Origin: Monosporascus cannonballus
Taxonomy: Eukaryota > Ascomycota > Sordariomycetes > Xylariales
Length of the DNA stretch: 64,000 nucleotides
Direction: 5' to 3'
NCBI GenBank assembly: GCA_004154925.1
Contig: QJNS01000026.1
Coordinates: forward strand, 124,001 to 188,000
This document shows positions 33,621-44,932 of the stretch, piece by piece (the first letter of the stretch is position 1; each line of letters opens with the position of its first letter). The notes beneath the pieces were generated by a model. It was not told the DNA's origin and made no database searches. It saw nothing but the letters and a program-made list of their open reading frames with translations. Made by a program: the position numbers and the translations under genes.

Positions 33621-33739
33621 AATTTATAAAATAATAATTAAAATACGTAAGAAGATTAACGAATTTCGATTTTATTATTATTTATGAAAAAGGCTTAAAA
33701 TAATAAAGCAAATACTTTAAATGAATAACCAAACGTTAA

Positions 33740-34640
33740 AGAAAAATTATTTAAAATTAATTATACGATTTTCGATATTATTACAAAAAGATATTTATGC
33801 TTATAACAAATTACCATAAATCGACTAATACTTTTCGATATATATTAGAAAATTCGACAATATAACGATAATTTTTCAAAAAATTAAAAAATGAATAAAA
33901 TATAAATAACAGAAAAATATCAAACAGATTTAATACGAAATATATACGAATATTAGTTATATAGATATCCCAAAATCCATAAAATCTTAAAACGACTTTA
34001 ACGTATATATTCTTTTTCTTAAAATAAAATTAACGGTACAAAAAATTATACAGCAATACGATATTTATACCAGAATAAAGGCTTTACGATATAGGCCATA
34101 CGGAAAATTACAGTTATTATTAATCGCAAAACGACTATAATATTTAATATTATTTTACCTTATTACCAAATTCCCTATATTAAAAATCTAATTACGGGAA
34201 TATATTATAATACCATTTTCGTAATCGTGGATTGATTTACGAAGTCTTTTTATTTTCTACTATATTACAAAAATATAAACGCCGAACAAATAATATATAT
34301 TCTTTTTTAGATATATTTTGAATATATACGGATTATTAATGGAAATTATTTTAAGTAAAGGATTAATAGTTCAATATAAATTAAAGCAAAACCTAATAAC
34401 ATAAATCGACCTAAATTATAAATTATCTAATATATATAAATTTTAAACGGACAAATAAATAAAACGAGTAAACGAAATTTTAGAAACTTATTTACGATAT
34501 TAAGTTAATTACGAATAAAATAATTAGGTTAAAAATTATTAATTGCATTATTAACTTATAATATTAATTATTACGAAAATATCAAAATATTTTTATAAAA
34601 ATAAATTTTTATTTTATTTTAAATATATATAAAGAAAAAC
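33740..34640 (+). pseudogene. Gypsy-1 copy B integrase
   Basis: RIKALRYRPYGKLQLLLIAKR near 34076-34140 matches the block between the HHCC finger and the catalytic core of chromoviral integrases. A degraded YYNTIFVIVD-like stretch follows near 34210-34235. Frames shift several times. The domain order after RNase H supports Gypsy. Confidence 0.72.
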
Positions 34641-34994
34641 GTAACAACGGCCCAATTAATATCAGAATAATTGTTATATTAAAATATTTACAATAGTCAA
34701 ACCCGGAAACACGAATAAAATTAGAATTTAAAGGTAACCAAATAAATAAGTATTATAATTAAAAACAGTTAAAAAAATTAATTTTCGAAAAAAAAGAAAT
34801 AATTTTCTTCGTTATTACAAAGACTTAAATAAAACGACCAAATAAAAAACTCGATTTCAAATATATCAGTTTATTTAAAATCGTTAGGAAAATCTTAAAA
34901 ACTAATTATTAATTAGACCTTTCATTAAAAATTAAATTTTATTTAATATTTTATATTTTTTATTCGAGTTAATAACAGATATAATTAACGTATA

Positions 34995-35160
34995 TATGGC
35001 ATAAAACGATATGGAAATAAAAAATAAATAAATATACGAAATAGAGAAGATTTTCGATATACGAAAACAAAACGGACTTACCTAATACCTGATCAAATGG
35101 AAAAAATATTCGGATTTCGAAAATACCTGGGAACCAGCTAGAAATTTTATTGGCGCCTAG
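34995..35160 (+). pseudogene. Gypsy-1 copy B chromodomain
   Basis: Residues EIEKIFDIRKQNGLT, a stop, then YLIKWKKYSDFENTWEPARNF form a nearly complete chromodomain of about 45 residues, with the aromatic and acidic positions (YLIKW, TWEP) kept. It shows that Gypsy-1, like Gypsy-2, is a chromovirus. The frame stops soon after at ARNFIGA. Confidence 0.85.
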
Positions 35161-35169
35161 CGCCTAATG

Positions 35170-35858
35170 AAAAGTTTTTACCAATAACGACGGGCGCATC
35201 CCAGTTAACGGTTAACCAATTAATAGCCGGGATATTAAACTAATTAGCCGCGGCCTGCGTTAACGTAATAACCGTAACGGCAGTTTCCAGCTATTTTTAT
35301 TTTTAACGTTTTTATTTTTCTAATTCGTCCAATAATTAAAATTTACGTTATACCATAATAATACTTTTCAAACGAATTAATACTTTTTGCTTACGTAAAT
35401 AAATAAAACGAAAAAAAGTTTTATTTATTTTTTCTTAGTAACGATTTTAAGCGTTAAGATAAAGCCGGTAAAGCTTTAATAATTACTTTTTGGCAAACGT
35501 TTTTTTACATTTTAAACGTTAATACTTATGGCAAATATTTTACAAAAAAAAGCGGTACGCCGGTATTATTATAAAACCAAGCTCGATTAACGTATTTTCT
35601 ATACCTTAAAACGTTTTTCATTATTTTACACCTTAAACTTTTCGAAAAACAGTAAAAATAAGGCATAACTTCGTACACGAATTCGCTGAAAGCTTTTACA
35701 AAATCAATATAACGAATAGTAAAAAACGAAAAACCCGACGAATCTTGGAAATACGAGATGATATAATTTAGAGAGCCAAAAAGGAAAGGAATATTTATTA
35801 CACCGAAAAAAAGAAAAAAGAAAATCTTGAAGACAAGATTTAAGGAAAGGGAAAATCG
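35170..35858 (+). pseudogene. Gypsy-1 copy B tail, possible extra reading frame
   Basis: About 690 bases between the chromodomain and the 3' LTR, longer than an untranslated tail needs. One frame has scattered stops and a Lys/Arg-rich end (RKKKILKTRFKERE near 35810-35850). Copy C has a matching tail at 48415-49240 on the minus strand. The purine tract GGAAAGGGAAAATCG just before 35859 is a good polypurine tract. Function unknown. Confidence 0.45.
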
Positions 35859-36067
35859 TGTTACGGCCTAACAAGTTTCGGCCGCAAAAAACAGTCAAAC
35901 CAGGATTATACGAATTACCCCCGGGTTACGTAAAGGTAATTACCGCCAAGCCAGTGATTACCGGTAATTAAAGGTAATCCCAAATAATCATGATTACCAC
36001 CGGCTGTGTAATCATAAGTAATTAAGCTAAGAAGAAAAAAGATATATACGTTTATTATTTCCATAAT
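35859..36067 (+). repeat. 3' LTR of Gypsy-1 copy B, truncated
   Basis: Starts TGTTACGGCC as the 5' LTR of the same copy does, and carries the same GTGATTACC-type U3. It is cut after TTTCCATAAT at 36067, where another complete LTR begins, so about 160 bases of R-U5 are missing. Confidence 0.85.
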
Positions 36068-36420
36068 TATCATGGCCCAACGAGCCACGGTCTCTAGAAA
36101 CGGTCTGTTATAACCCAACCACAAGTGCGCGATAAAGCAGGTCACGTAATAAATCATTAACTTATTGGTAATGAGCCAGTAAACCGGATTACCAACTTAT
36201 TGGTAATAAATTAACGAACAAAATTAAGTATAATATGCTTATTATTTTTATATTTTCAATAATTTTAGCTTGCAATAATAATTCGTTATTTAAAGTACCT
36301 TTGGTATTACGAAACGTAATACGATTATTATATTTATTGTTCAGATTTTTACGATATTTTTATTAACATAAATCCGTACGATTAAGATTTAATAATTAGT
36401 TAAACCTTTTAACCGTTATA
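36068..36420 (+). repeat. 5' LTR of Gypsy-1 copy F
   Basis: 353 bp, from TATCATGGCC (TGTCATGGCC before RIP) to CCGTTATA. The U3 is of the CACCAGTGAG/GGTAATCC type, unlike the adjacent copy B LTR, while the R-U5 half is the same family. It is followed by the usual primer-binding region CGTTACAAG. Confidence 0.82.
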
Positions 36421-37108
36421 CGTTACAAGTTCTCATTTAATAATACCGTTAAAATTTAAGTAGTACCGATTAACGTTATATTTACCAATAAGCCGCCCGA
36501 ATAACCCATTTATTAAGTCCTTAATTACCCGGATACTAAAATGGAATCCGAAAAGGAAACGGAAAAACCTTGCCTTTTTCGCGAAAGAGTTTTTCGACAA
36601 CTAGATGCTATAAATAAATATATCTTTTGGCTTAAAAAAGACAACAATAATTTTACGACATCTTTTCAAACCGCCAATAAAAGGTTTAAGGGGAAAAAAA
36701 GTTCTTAAAATCGGGAAATCTCTTCGAATAAACCAAATTATTTAAATAAATTCTATTAAGAAATTAAGAAAAATGTTTAAATTGTCTAAGCCTGAATTTC
36801 TTAACAGAACTTTAATTAAGTTATACTTGTTTTTAATTTAATACTGAATATATTTCGTATATTTTCTGATTTGATTAATTATGTTTATTAGATAAATTAA
36901 GTTAAGAACCGGATAACTTACTGGAAATGCAATTATTTAATTCGAGCCTGCTATAAGAAAATATATTACCTTACTAATCGAAAAATAAAACCCAAAGGTA
37001 ATGCAAATTTATAACGATTATAAGTAATTCGAACAAGTACTAACGAAAGTTTTCGGAATAGTAAACGAAAAAATAAAAGCCGAAATATAAATTTAATAAT
37101 TACGACAA
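36421..37108 (+). pseudogene. Gypsy-1 copy F gag fragment
   Basis: Gag start near 36540 (MESEKETEKPCLFRERVF) followed by a lysine-rich helix region and a stretch matching copy B gag (30040-30360). It ends abruptly at about 37108 before the zinc knuckle. No other part of copy F is found. Stops are frequent. Confidence 0.78.
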
Positions 37109-37330
37109 AAAAGATATTATGGCTGCACTATACCATCACGCCACTAGGGCAAAGGATCGGTGGAATAATCGCAATTATGGCAATCATCTTATCTCAGCTA
37201 GCTCAGGCCTCCCTGGCTCGTTTTCCCAATTTTTTCAAAGTCACTTAAGTACCGCTCCATAACGCTAAATATTAATTAATCAAAACCCAAATCTCCGTAA
37301 CGAGCCAACGAGGCCTAAATTGTAATTACG
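37109..37330. other. GC-balanced remnant of unknown origin
   Basis: A short stretch with clearly more G/C than its neighbours, directly after the truncated gag. On the minus strand it has an ATG-started frame, MERYLSDFEKIGKTSQGG, that stops after 20 codons. No family recognised. Confidence 0.35.
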
Positions 37331-40035
37331 TAAAAACGGCTTCGTTTAATATATTTACTTTTTCAAAAAAACAAAAATCTATAATAACTTAATAATAAAA
37401 CGTTTTTTAATAAATATATATATATATACCGTTATTTTTGCCATAACTTATTATTAATGTTATTTTTGTCTTAATTAGGATATATTTGCCATTTTTATAC
37501 CGTAACGTATATAATCGTTATATTTTAAGCCCGTTATGTTATTATCTTCGCTTTTAAAATATAATAAATTCGAATTTTTTTAATTTTACTGGGCTACGCC
37601 CTTAGAACAAAATATACGTGCGCTTATTTTGAATTTTTGGCATTAATATAAAAAAATTAATATAACGTTTAAAAATTTTATACGTAATTAGGTTCTTTAC
37701 GATAATTTAGGCCAAATTACTAATTCGACCGTTCGGATTAACTAATTAATTAACGTCTTAAAGAAAAAACGAATATGCAAAAAATTATTAATATATACAA
37801 ATTAATAAGAATTTTTAATTTCGGCTAATTAAAACCCCGTTATATGCAAATATTATAATATATTATATAAAGAACTTATAATTATTATACAAAAGCTCAA
37901 ACTTTATCGTTTACGAAAAAATATATTATTCGAAATTAAAACAATTTATATTATTTTAAATAAAAGTTAATATTTTTTAGAACCGTTTACCCTTAATTAA
38001 TTTAAACTTTTAAAGCAAATAATTATACATTTTAAAAACATTAACAATTATATAATATAAAACGATAAATAAAACGATTTTTTAATAATAATATCGATAT
38101 ATTAAAAAGGTTAAATATTTACGAAAATTATTATATATTAAATGAAATTATAATTTAATTAACGGAAACAATGAAAATAATTATATTAATTCTTTTATAA
38201 TCATATAATTTTAATTTAAATAAATTGCGTTTTAGAATTAGATATAATAAGGTAATATTATATTTTAATATAATAATTTTAATATTTAAAATTATGTTTG
38301 TAATATAACGTTTTAACATAATATAATTATACGCAATATAATTACTATTTTTATCTATTATTATAATTTTATTTTTTTAAAGAAAATTCAAATAATCCAT
38401 ATTTCGTCTTAATTAATATTATAAAATAAAATAATTTTATGGAATAATATAATAATATTTAATATCGCTTAATATTTCTTAATAATTCGTAATTAATATT
38501 ATCCTGAATTTAGTTTTTATTTTTATTAATAAGTTTAACAAATATAATAAATAATAATTTCCCGGTTTTCCTAAATTAAAACATATTCCGTATAATAAAT
38601 TCCTCCAATCCCGCTAAATACAATTAATCAAAATAAAGACATTATCGACGGTACCTATAATATTTATCAAAAACTTTTTTAAAAGATATATAAATTTAAA
38701 AAACATTAATTTTATTAATTTTCGAAACGTTTTTATTTTATTTATAAAAATTAAAACATAACTAGTTATATTCGGAAAATACAGGCAAATTAAGCCGAAA
38801 TAACCGATTTATATAATAAAAAACAGTAATTTTTTATTTCTATTTTATTTTACGTATAAATAAAACTTTTGCTTATATTTATACGTACTTAGTAACCCGA
38901 TAATATATCGGGGTTATATAAAATATAAGCAATTTTAAAAACGGATTATTAATTTTTAAATAAAATAATATATTTATATTAAAAATCGCCACAATTCTAC
39001 TTTCTTAAACTTTTTATCCTTTATATATATAATATTCGTATATTTATATTATTTTTCCAGAAACTAAGTATCCGATACGAATTATTTATAATAAAAATAT
39101 TTAACGTATATAAAACTTTTCGGAATATTTTAATTAAAAATCTTTTTTCGAAAGCCGAATTTATTAAATTTATAAAATATATATGTTCGCGGTTAATTGT
39201 CGCCGAATTTAAACTTATTACGCATAATATAAATTTTTAATATTATAATCGTACCGGATAAATAAAACAATATTATAAAATCCTTATTAAAACTCGTAAA
39301 TAAATAAAAGCTTTTTCGACAAAAACCTTTTATTATTATTTGCTAATAATACGTTATTTAATAATATAAATAATTTAACAAACAAGTTATAAATATTTTA
39401 TTTTTAATTTAAAAATATAATTTATTTATATTATTTTTTAAGCGGCGTAATTTTAATTAAAATATATTAAATAAACCTTTTTTATCGGATAATTCTGGAA
39501 CCGGAAATATTTTTAATACGGCTAATATTTTATGGGACGATAACCTTTTTAACATTATTAAAAATAATAACTAACCGTTAATCGATATTATTTTTATTAA
39601 TAAAAAATTTCGAAATTATTATCCTTTCCTTTAAAAAACCTAAGTTTATTTAGATTTTTCATATACCATATGATATAACGATATTAATTATATTAAGTAC
39701 TAAATACCGATATTATGATTCTTTTTATAAGGCCGGTTAATCTAATTACGGCAAAAGAATGTTTTATTTCGATCAGATATTTTGTTTTATAATATTAAAT
39801 TAAGTACTTATTAATTCGATCTTAATATTAAGTTTAATTCCGATAAAATTTAAAAATTATTATAAAAAGTATTTAATCGAAAAAGCAAATACTATAATCT
39901 ATAGCTTATTAACGAATTCCGCCGGTCAAAAAATAATATATATAATATTAATATTATTTTTTCCGAAATTCGTTTTTAATTAGGTACTATATATCCTTAT
40001 AACGCGAATTTTATACCCGTTATGCTTTTTCGCAA

Positions 40036-40517
40036 GATAAATACCACGTTATTCGGGACTTTTATAACGAAATTTTCGAATACGTTTACTTTCTGCTTCG
40101 GAACTTTTGGCTTATTAAAGGATATTTATTTCAGATTTAAAAAAAAGGTTAAAATTTCGAAAATATTCTAACTGTAAGTTATAAAATAATAAAAATTAAG
40201 TTGATTAATTTTAATAATACCTTATCTAGTATTAATAATATAAATAAACTTAATTAATTATATCCGGCAAAAAAAGAAAATCAATTTATAAACAATTTTA
40301 ATATAATTATTCCAAAAACATTTAATACCGAATTTACTAAAAATAATTTAATTTCGAATAACCGTAATATTTTATATACGGAAAAAAGTTATAATCCCAT
40401 AATACAAATTATCGATAACTTAATTAATAATCCTAATTACGGTAATCCATTATCGTTTTTGTTATTGTCGGATAAGCAAAATAAGGATTTATCGGACGAA
40501 AACAAATTATTAATATA
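40036..40517 (+). pseudogene. Unrecognised decayed protein, C-terminal part
   Basis: A single plus frame runs to a TAA at 40517 with only three internal stops (near 40141, 40156 and 40258) in 160 codons, which is unusual at this base composition. Readable parts are KYHVIRDFYNEIFEYVYFLLR near 40044 (aromatic and acidic residues alternating) and an Asn-rich C-terminal tail ending SDKQNKDLSDENKLLI. No transposase or RT motif is visible. It could be the last part of a transposon protein. Confidence 0.4.
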
Positions 40518-41885
40518 ATTTTGTATTTTTTTTATTACTTTATTTTTTTATAAGTAATATAATATTTATATTATAATGTAATATTAATATAATTTTAATT
40601 AATATATTTCGGAATTATTCTATATATTACCGTAATTATTTAATTATTATATTAAAATAATTTATTTACTTTTAATAAGACAATTACAAATAAAAAATGA
40701 TACTTTACGATACAGTATGTAATATAATTATTAACGAAATTAATATACATAATTAAATTTATTATTTACGTAATTTTAATTAATTATATTCCCTCTTAAC
40801 GTTTTATTTTTCTAATAAACAGAGAAAAATATTAAAATATTTATAATTATATATAACGCATAATTTCGGATTAACCCGTATACCTTATTAATAATTAATT
40901 TATTAATTAATGGTTTCAACAACGTTCTTATATTTTTTCCTTTATGTTTATTTTTTTTACCCATTATTATAATTTATATATTAATAATTCTATTTACGTT
41001 TTCGGATTTTAAAATTTTACCAATTTTAAATGTAATATTCACGTTTAAATTCTTTTAAAAAATTGTATTTAAATTATATAATAATACCGAATATTTGGGG
41101 ATTATATATAAATAATTTTTATTGCGGTTTTATACGTAATTTATATATTTATTATCTGCATAATTTCGTAAAGTATAATATTTATAAAATAATTATATTA
41201 TATATATTTCCTAATTCAGTAATTTGGTTTATAAAGTTATAATTCTTTTTCGTTTTATTTATATAATATCTGGTTTATATAATTCTTTGTTAAATTGGAA
41301 AAACCGTAATTAATTAAAAATTTGTAATTAACTTAATAATTTAATAATTTATAAAACCGATATAATTTACCAAAACGTAAATCTTATTTTACTAATTATT
41401 ATTATGGAGAATATCCCGAATTATATTATTAGTATTTAATACTTATATAAATACATGTTTTTCCGCAAAAAAGATTCTTATTCGTAATATAAATATGGCG
41501 TAATATTACCGAACATATAAATTTTTAATAATCGTAAAACTTTTTTAATTAATATATATTGGCATTAATATTAAAATATAAAATCCTTATGGTTTTCCAA
41601 TTTTTCATTATATTAATATAGTTTTATAATATATATTTAATATTTGAAATCGATTATATATAATACATATTTTCCGTAAAAAATATCTTATATTTTAAGA
41701 TAATTAAATATTACTTGATTAATACGAAAATACCCTAATCCGGATTATATTAACGGTTTCGCCTTATTACAAATTATTTTAACGCCTGTTCCGGTTATTC
41801 TTTGGTTAAAAATTTTATTATTCGTTTTTAAAGTTATTTTTTAAAGGTAAATTATTTTTATTGTCATATTTTTTCCGGCTGTTTT

Positions 41886-42152
41886 TTGGTCCGAGATGTT
41901 ACTAGCTGTTTTTATGGTTATTTCTTAGGGGTAGATTATTTTTCGGAAATAGGTTATTTTTCGGAGGCAAATTATTTTTCGGGAATAATATTAACGAATT
42001 TAATATCTTTAGCCGGAGGGGAAAGGTTTTTTGGGTTTATTCGGAGTATATTATCGGGAATTATAACGAAAATTGTTTTTATTATATCGGTAAGGAATTT
42101 ATCCACCCTTTATAATATCGTAAAATATATAAAGGCATATATTATAATATAG
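41886..42152 (+). other. Unrecognised 88-codon frame with short internal repeat
   Basis: The frame contains three consecutive near-copies of a YFSE-x-G/N unit (41939-41985), caused by a 24-base direct repeat at the DNA level. The rest is hydrophobic. The opposite strand reads PPKNNLFPKNN-type repeats over the same bases, so the coding direction, if any, is uncertain. Confidence 0.25.
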
Positions 42153-44635
42153 ATTTCGAATATTAAATAAAAAAAATTAATTAACAATTTTTGTATCGTA
42201 AATAATGTAATTTTATATATTAAGATGTAATAAATATATTTAATATATATGTAATTAAAATAATTTCATAAATTATATTAAGAGATTTATAACAAAATAT
42301 AAATTTCGTATAATTTTATATAATTATTGAGTTTTTTCTTTATATATTATTCTTTTGTTATAAAAAGAAATAACGTTAATTTCTTTATTTATATTTAATA
42401 ACCTATATAAATTTAAAATTTTCTATCTTTATAATTATATAATCTTAAAATTTATGTATATTTTAATTCTAATTATATATATTATCTAAAAATATTGTTA
42501 TAACTTATTAATTATTCGTAAACTTTATTTATATATTATAAATTTTACATATTCTTTACTAATATTTATAATATATTCGGTAATTATTTAATATATAAAT
42601 TTTACTTTATTTATTATATTTTATATCCATTATTTATATTTTTAATTTTAATTAACCCCAATTTATATCGGTAAATTTAAAATGTTATTAAACTTTCTAA
42701 TTATAATTATTTATTTATATTTATTTAAGATTATGTAATGATTATAATAATATTAATATTATTTAATTAAATAACATATGGTAATTATATTTGGAAAATA
42801 AATGTCAATTTAATTAGAAGATTAAAATAAATATAAAAATCATAACGGTATTAAGTTAATTTTTAATACGAATTAAATTAATTACGACGCTATTTTCCGT
42901 ACCTTATTTCCTATTATATATATTATTTTTCCAAATTTTATTCCAGCGTATAAAATATATCTTTTTTAAATTAAACGATTATTCGATAAAATCCTAATAT
43001 TATAATGTTTTTATAAGGTAAATTTTATTATTATATGCCAAACAACGTAAATTATTTATTATATTATAGATATTAATGCATATTTTACTTACGAATATTT
43101 CGAAATAATATTTAAATACATATTCCGGGACCATAACTATATATATAATATATAAAAAATTAATAAAAAATATATTTATATATTTTAATAATCTTTAAAT
43201 TTTCGTTTTATTAAACCTTAAAAAGATTAAAAAATAATATATAACATTATTTGTTTTTTTCCTTATATTAAAATATAGTAATAAAATTATTAATATAAAT
43301 AATAAGGATTATTAGATAACAGGTTTTTGAAATTGTAAAATTAACGTTTTCCATATTATAGATTAAACCGGCATATTTTTTTTAGAAACTCACATAATTC
43401 GAACCGTTAATTATTTTCAGGTATTTATAATATTTATCGATTTACATAATATAAATAATATTAGGGATATAATAATTTTATGGTCCTAATTAAAAGAAAT
43501 ATAAAACCGCGATATATCTTATAGTATATATTTTATAAATATTATTTTTATAAAATTAAGCGAAAAACAAGTCCGTAATTATACGTAATTAATTATTAAA
43601 TAAATAAGCTTATACAAAATTGGACTTTTAAATATTATGGTATATTTGGTGCTAATATTGAAGATTTCGGCGGTTACCCGGAATATCCGATTATAATTAT
43701 ATTTATGTAAATTTTTAATATAAAAAAATTCCTAAAACCAGCTGGGGACCTAATTACGCCGATAAGGAAAAAACGCAGCAAAGAGAAAAAAGCTAGATCC
43801 GGCCGTCGACCTTTACTAAGAGAACCAAAAAGCCCCAGTTCGAAAAAAAATAATTACCAAAATCTTTAACAAAATAACAATAAAGTATACGGGCGGCTTT
43901 GAAAAATATTAATTAAGACCGTACGCCGACAAATATTAATCCTACTTACGAAAAAATAAAATTATAAAACGTAATTAATAAAGATTTATTATAAATACAA
44001 GATCTTAAACGTTTCGAATTAATATTTAAAAAAAATAAACGCCGGAATAATTATATTAATAACAAAAAATAAGTGTTTTAATGTTGGCGAAAAACTATTT
44101 ATATTATTTATTTACTAATATAATTAATCCCTTACCCTAATTAGTCGATCCGAACTAAAATACTTTAAAGGTTAAAAAAATAGAAATATTTTAAATGTTA
44201 ATATAATAAATTCGAAAAAAAATTAGAAAATAAGATTTAAAAACTTTTAATTTAATATTCTAAATTAAGGGCTATAAGTTAAAAGGATAATTTATTAATA
44301 ACCGTATTAAAGTATAATTCGAATTACGTAATATAAATTTCCGTTAATTTCTTTAATTAAAAAAATTATTACATATTTATTAAAGCATATATTTAATCTA
44401 ATTTGAGATAAATTAATATTTCGTTTAAACCTTAACCAATTAAAAATTAATAAAAATAATAAAGTTAATAAATAAATAATATATTAATAATTTTAATTAA
44501 TATTATGTATATATTTATTATTATTACTTTATATAACAGTAATACCGCGCCGAAATTAAACGTATTTTTTATTATCGGCCTTAATTAAAACCAGTAAAAT
44601 TTCGTTTTTTATTTTTTAATTTAATATCGCGATTA

Positions 44636-44932
44636 TTGTTTAATTTATTATTAATATTATCATTTAATAAATATTATTTATTCTTAATACGCGATTCTTT
44701 AATTGGAATAAAAATTATTATTTCGATTTTTTTTCCTAATATATTATTTATAATATTAAGTTATAAATTATTATATTTTGGTAACGCCGGTAATTCCGGT
44801 AACGATATAAAAATAAACGAATTATATAAATATGGGTACGGTAATAAAGGCGGAATTAAAAAATTAAAAATATTTGAAAATAATAAATTTTATACCAACA
44901 TTATAAATAAAAAAAACGAAGTAAGTTTTTAA
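44636..44932 (+). other. Unrecognised 98-codon frame in the AT desert
   Basis: Starts with a hydrophobic half of about 50 residues that could be membrane segments, then GNAGNSGND and a Lys/Asn-rich tail. The long open frame at very low G/C is notable, but the minus strand is also open over much of this stretch. I do not recognise it, and no upstream signal supports translation. Confidence 0.25.

Larger units (their letters stand above)
21945..36067 (+). mobile_element. Gypsy-1 copy B, split by Gypsy-2
   Basis: 5' LTR 21945-22314, gag start 22400-22622, then a complete Gypsy-2 element (22623-29973 plus its TTTAA duplication), then the rest of gag and pol (29974-35150), a tail and a truncated 3' LTR (35859-36067). 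Without the insert the copy is about 6.8 kb, close to copy C. The order gag, RT, RNase H, integrase, chromodomain makes it a Ty3/Gypsy chromovirus. It is heavily degraded. Confidence 0.88.

Noticed and set aside
35915..36157. 80-codon minus frame
   Set aside because: It spans two adjoining LTRs. No LTR in this family encodes a protein.
43740..44110. Basic frame and CxxC-like stretch as a LINE gag zinc knuckle
   Set aside because: The residues at 44070-44105 lack a second Cys that RIP could explain, and no RT or endonuclease motif is near.
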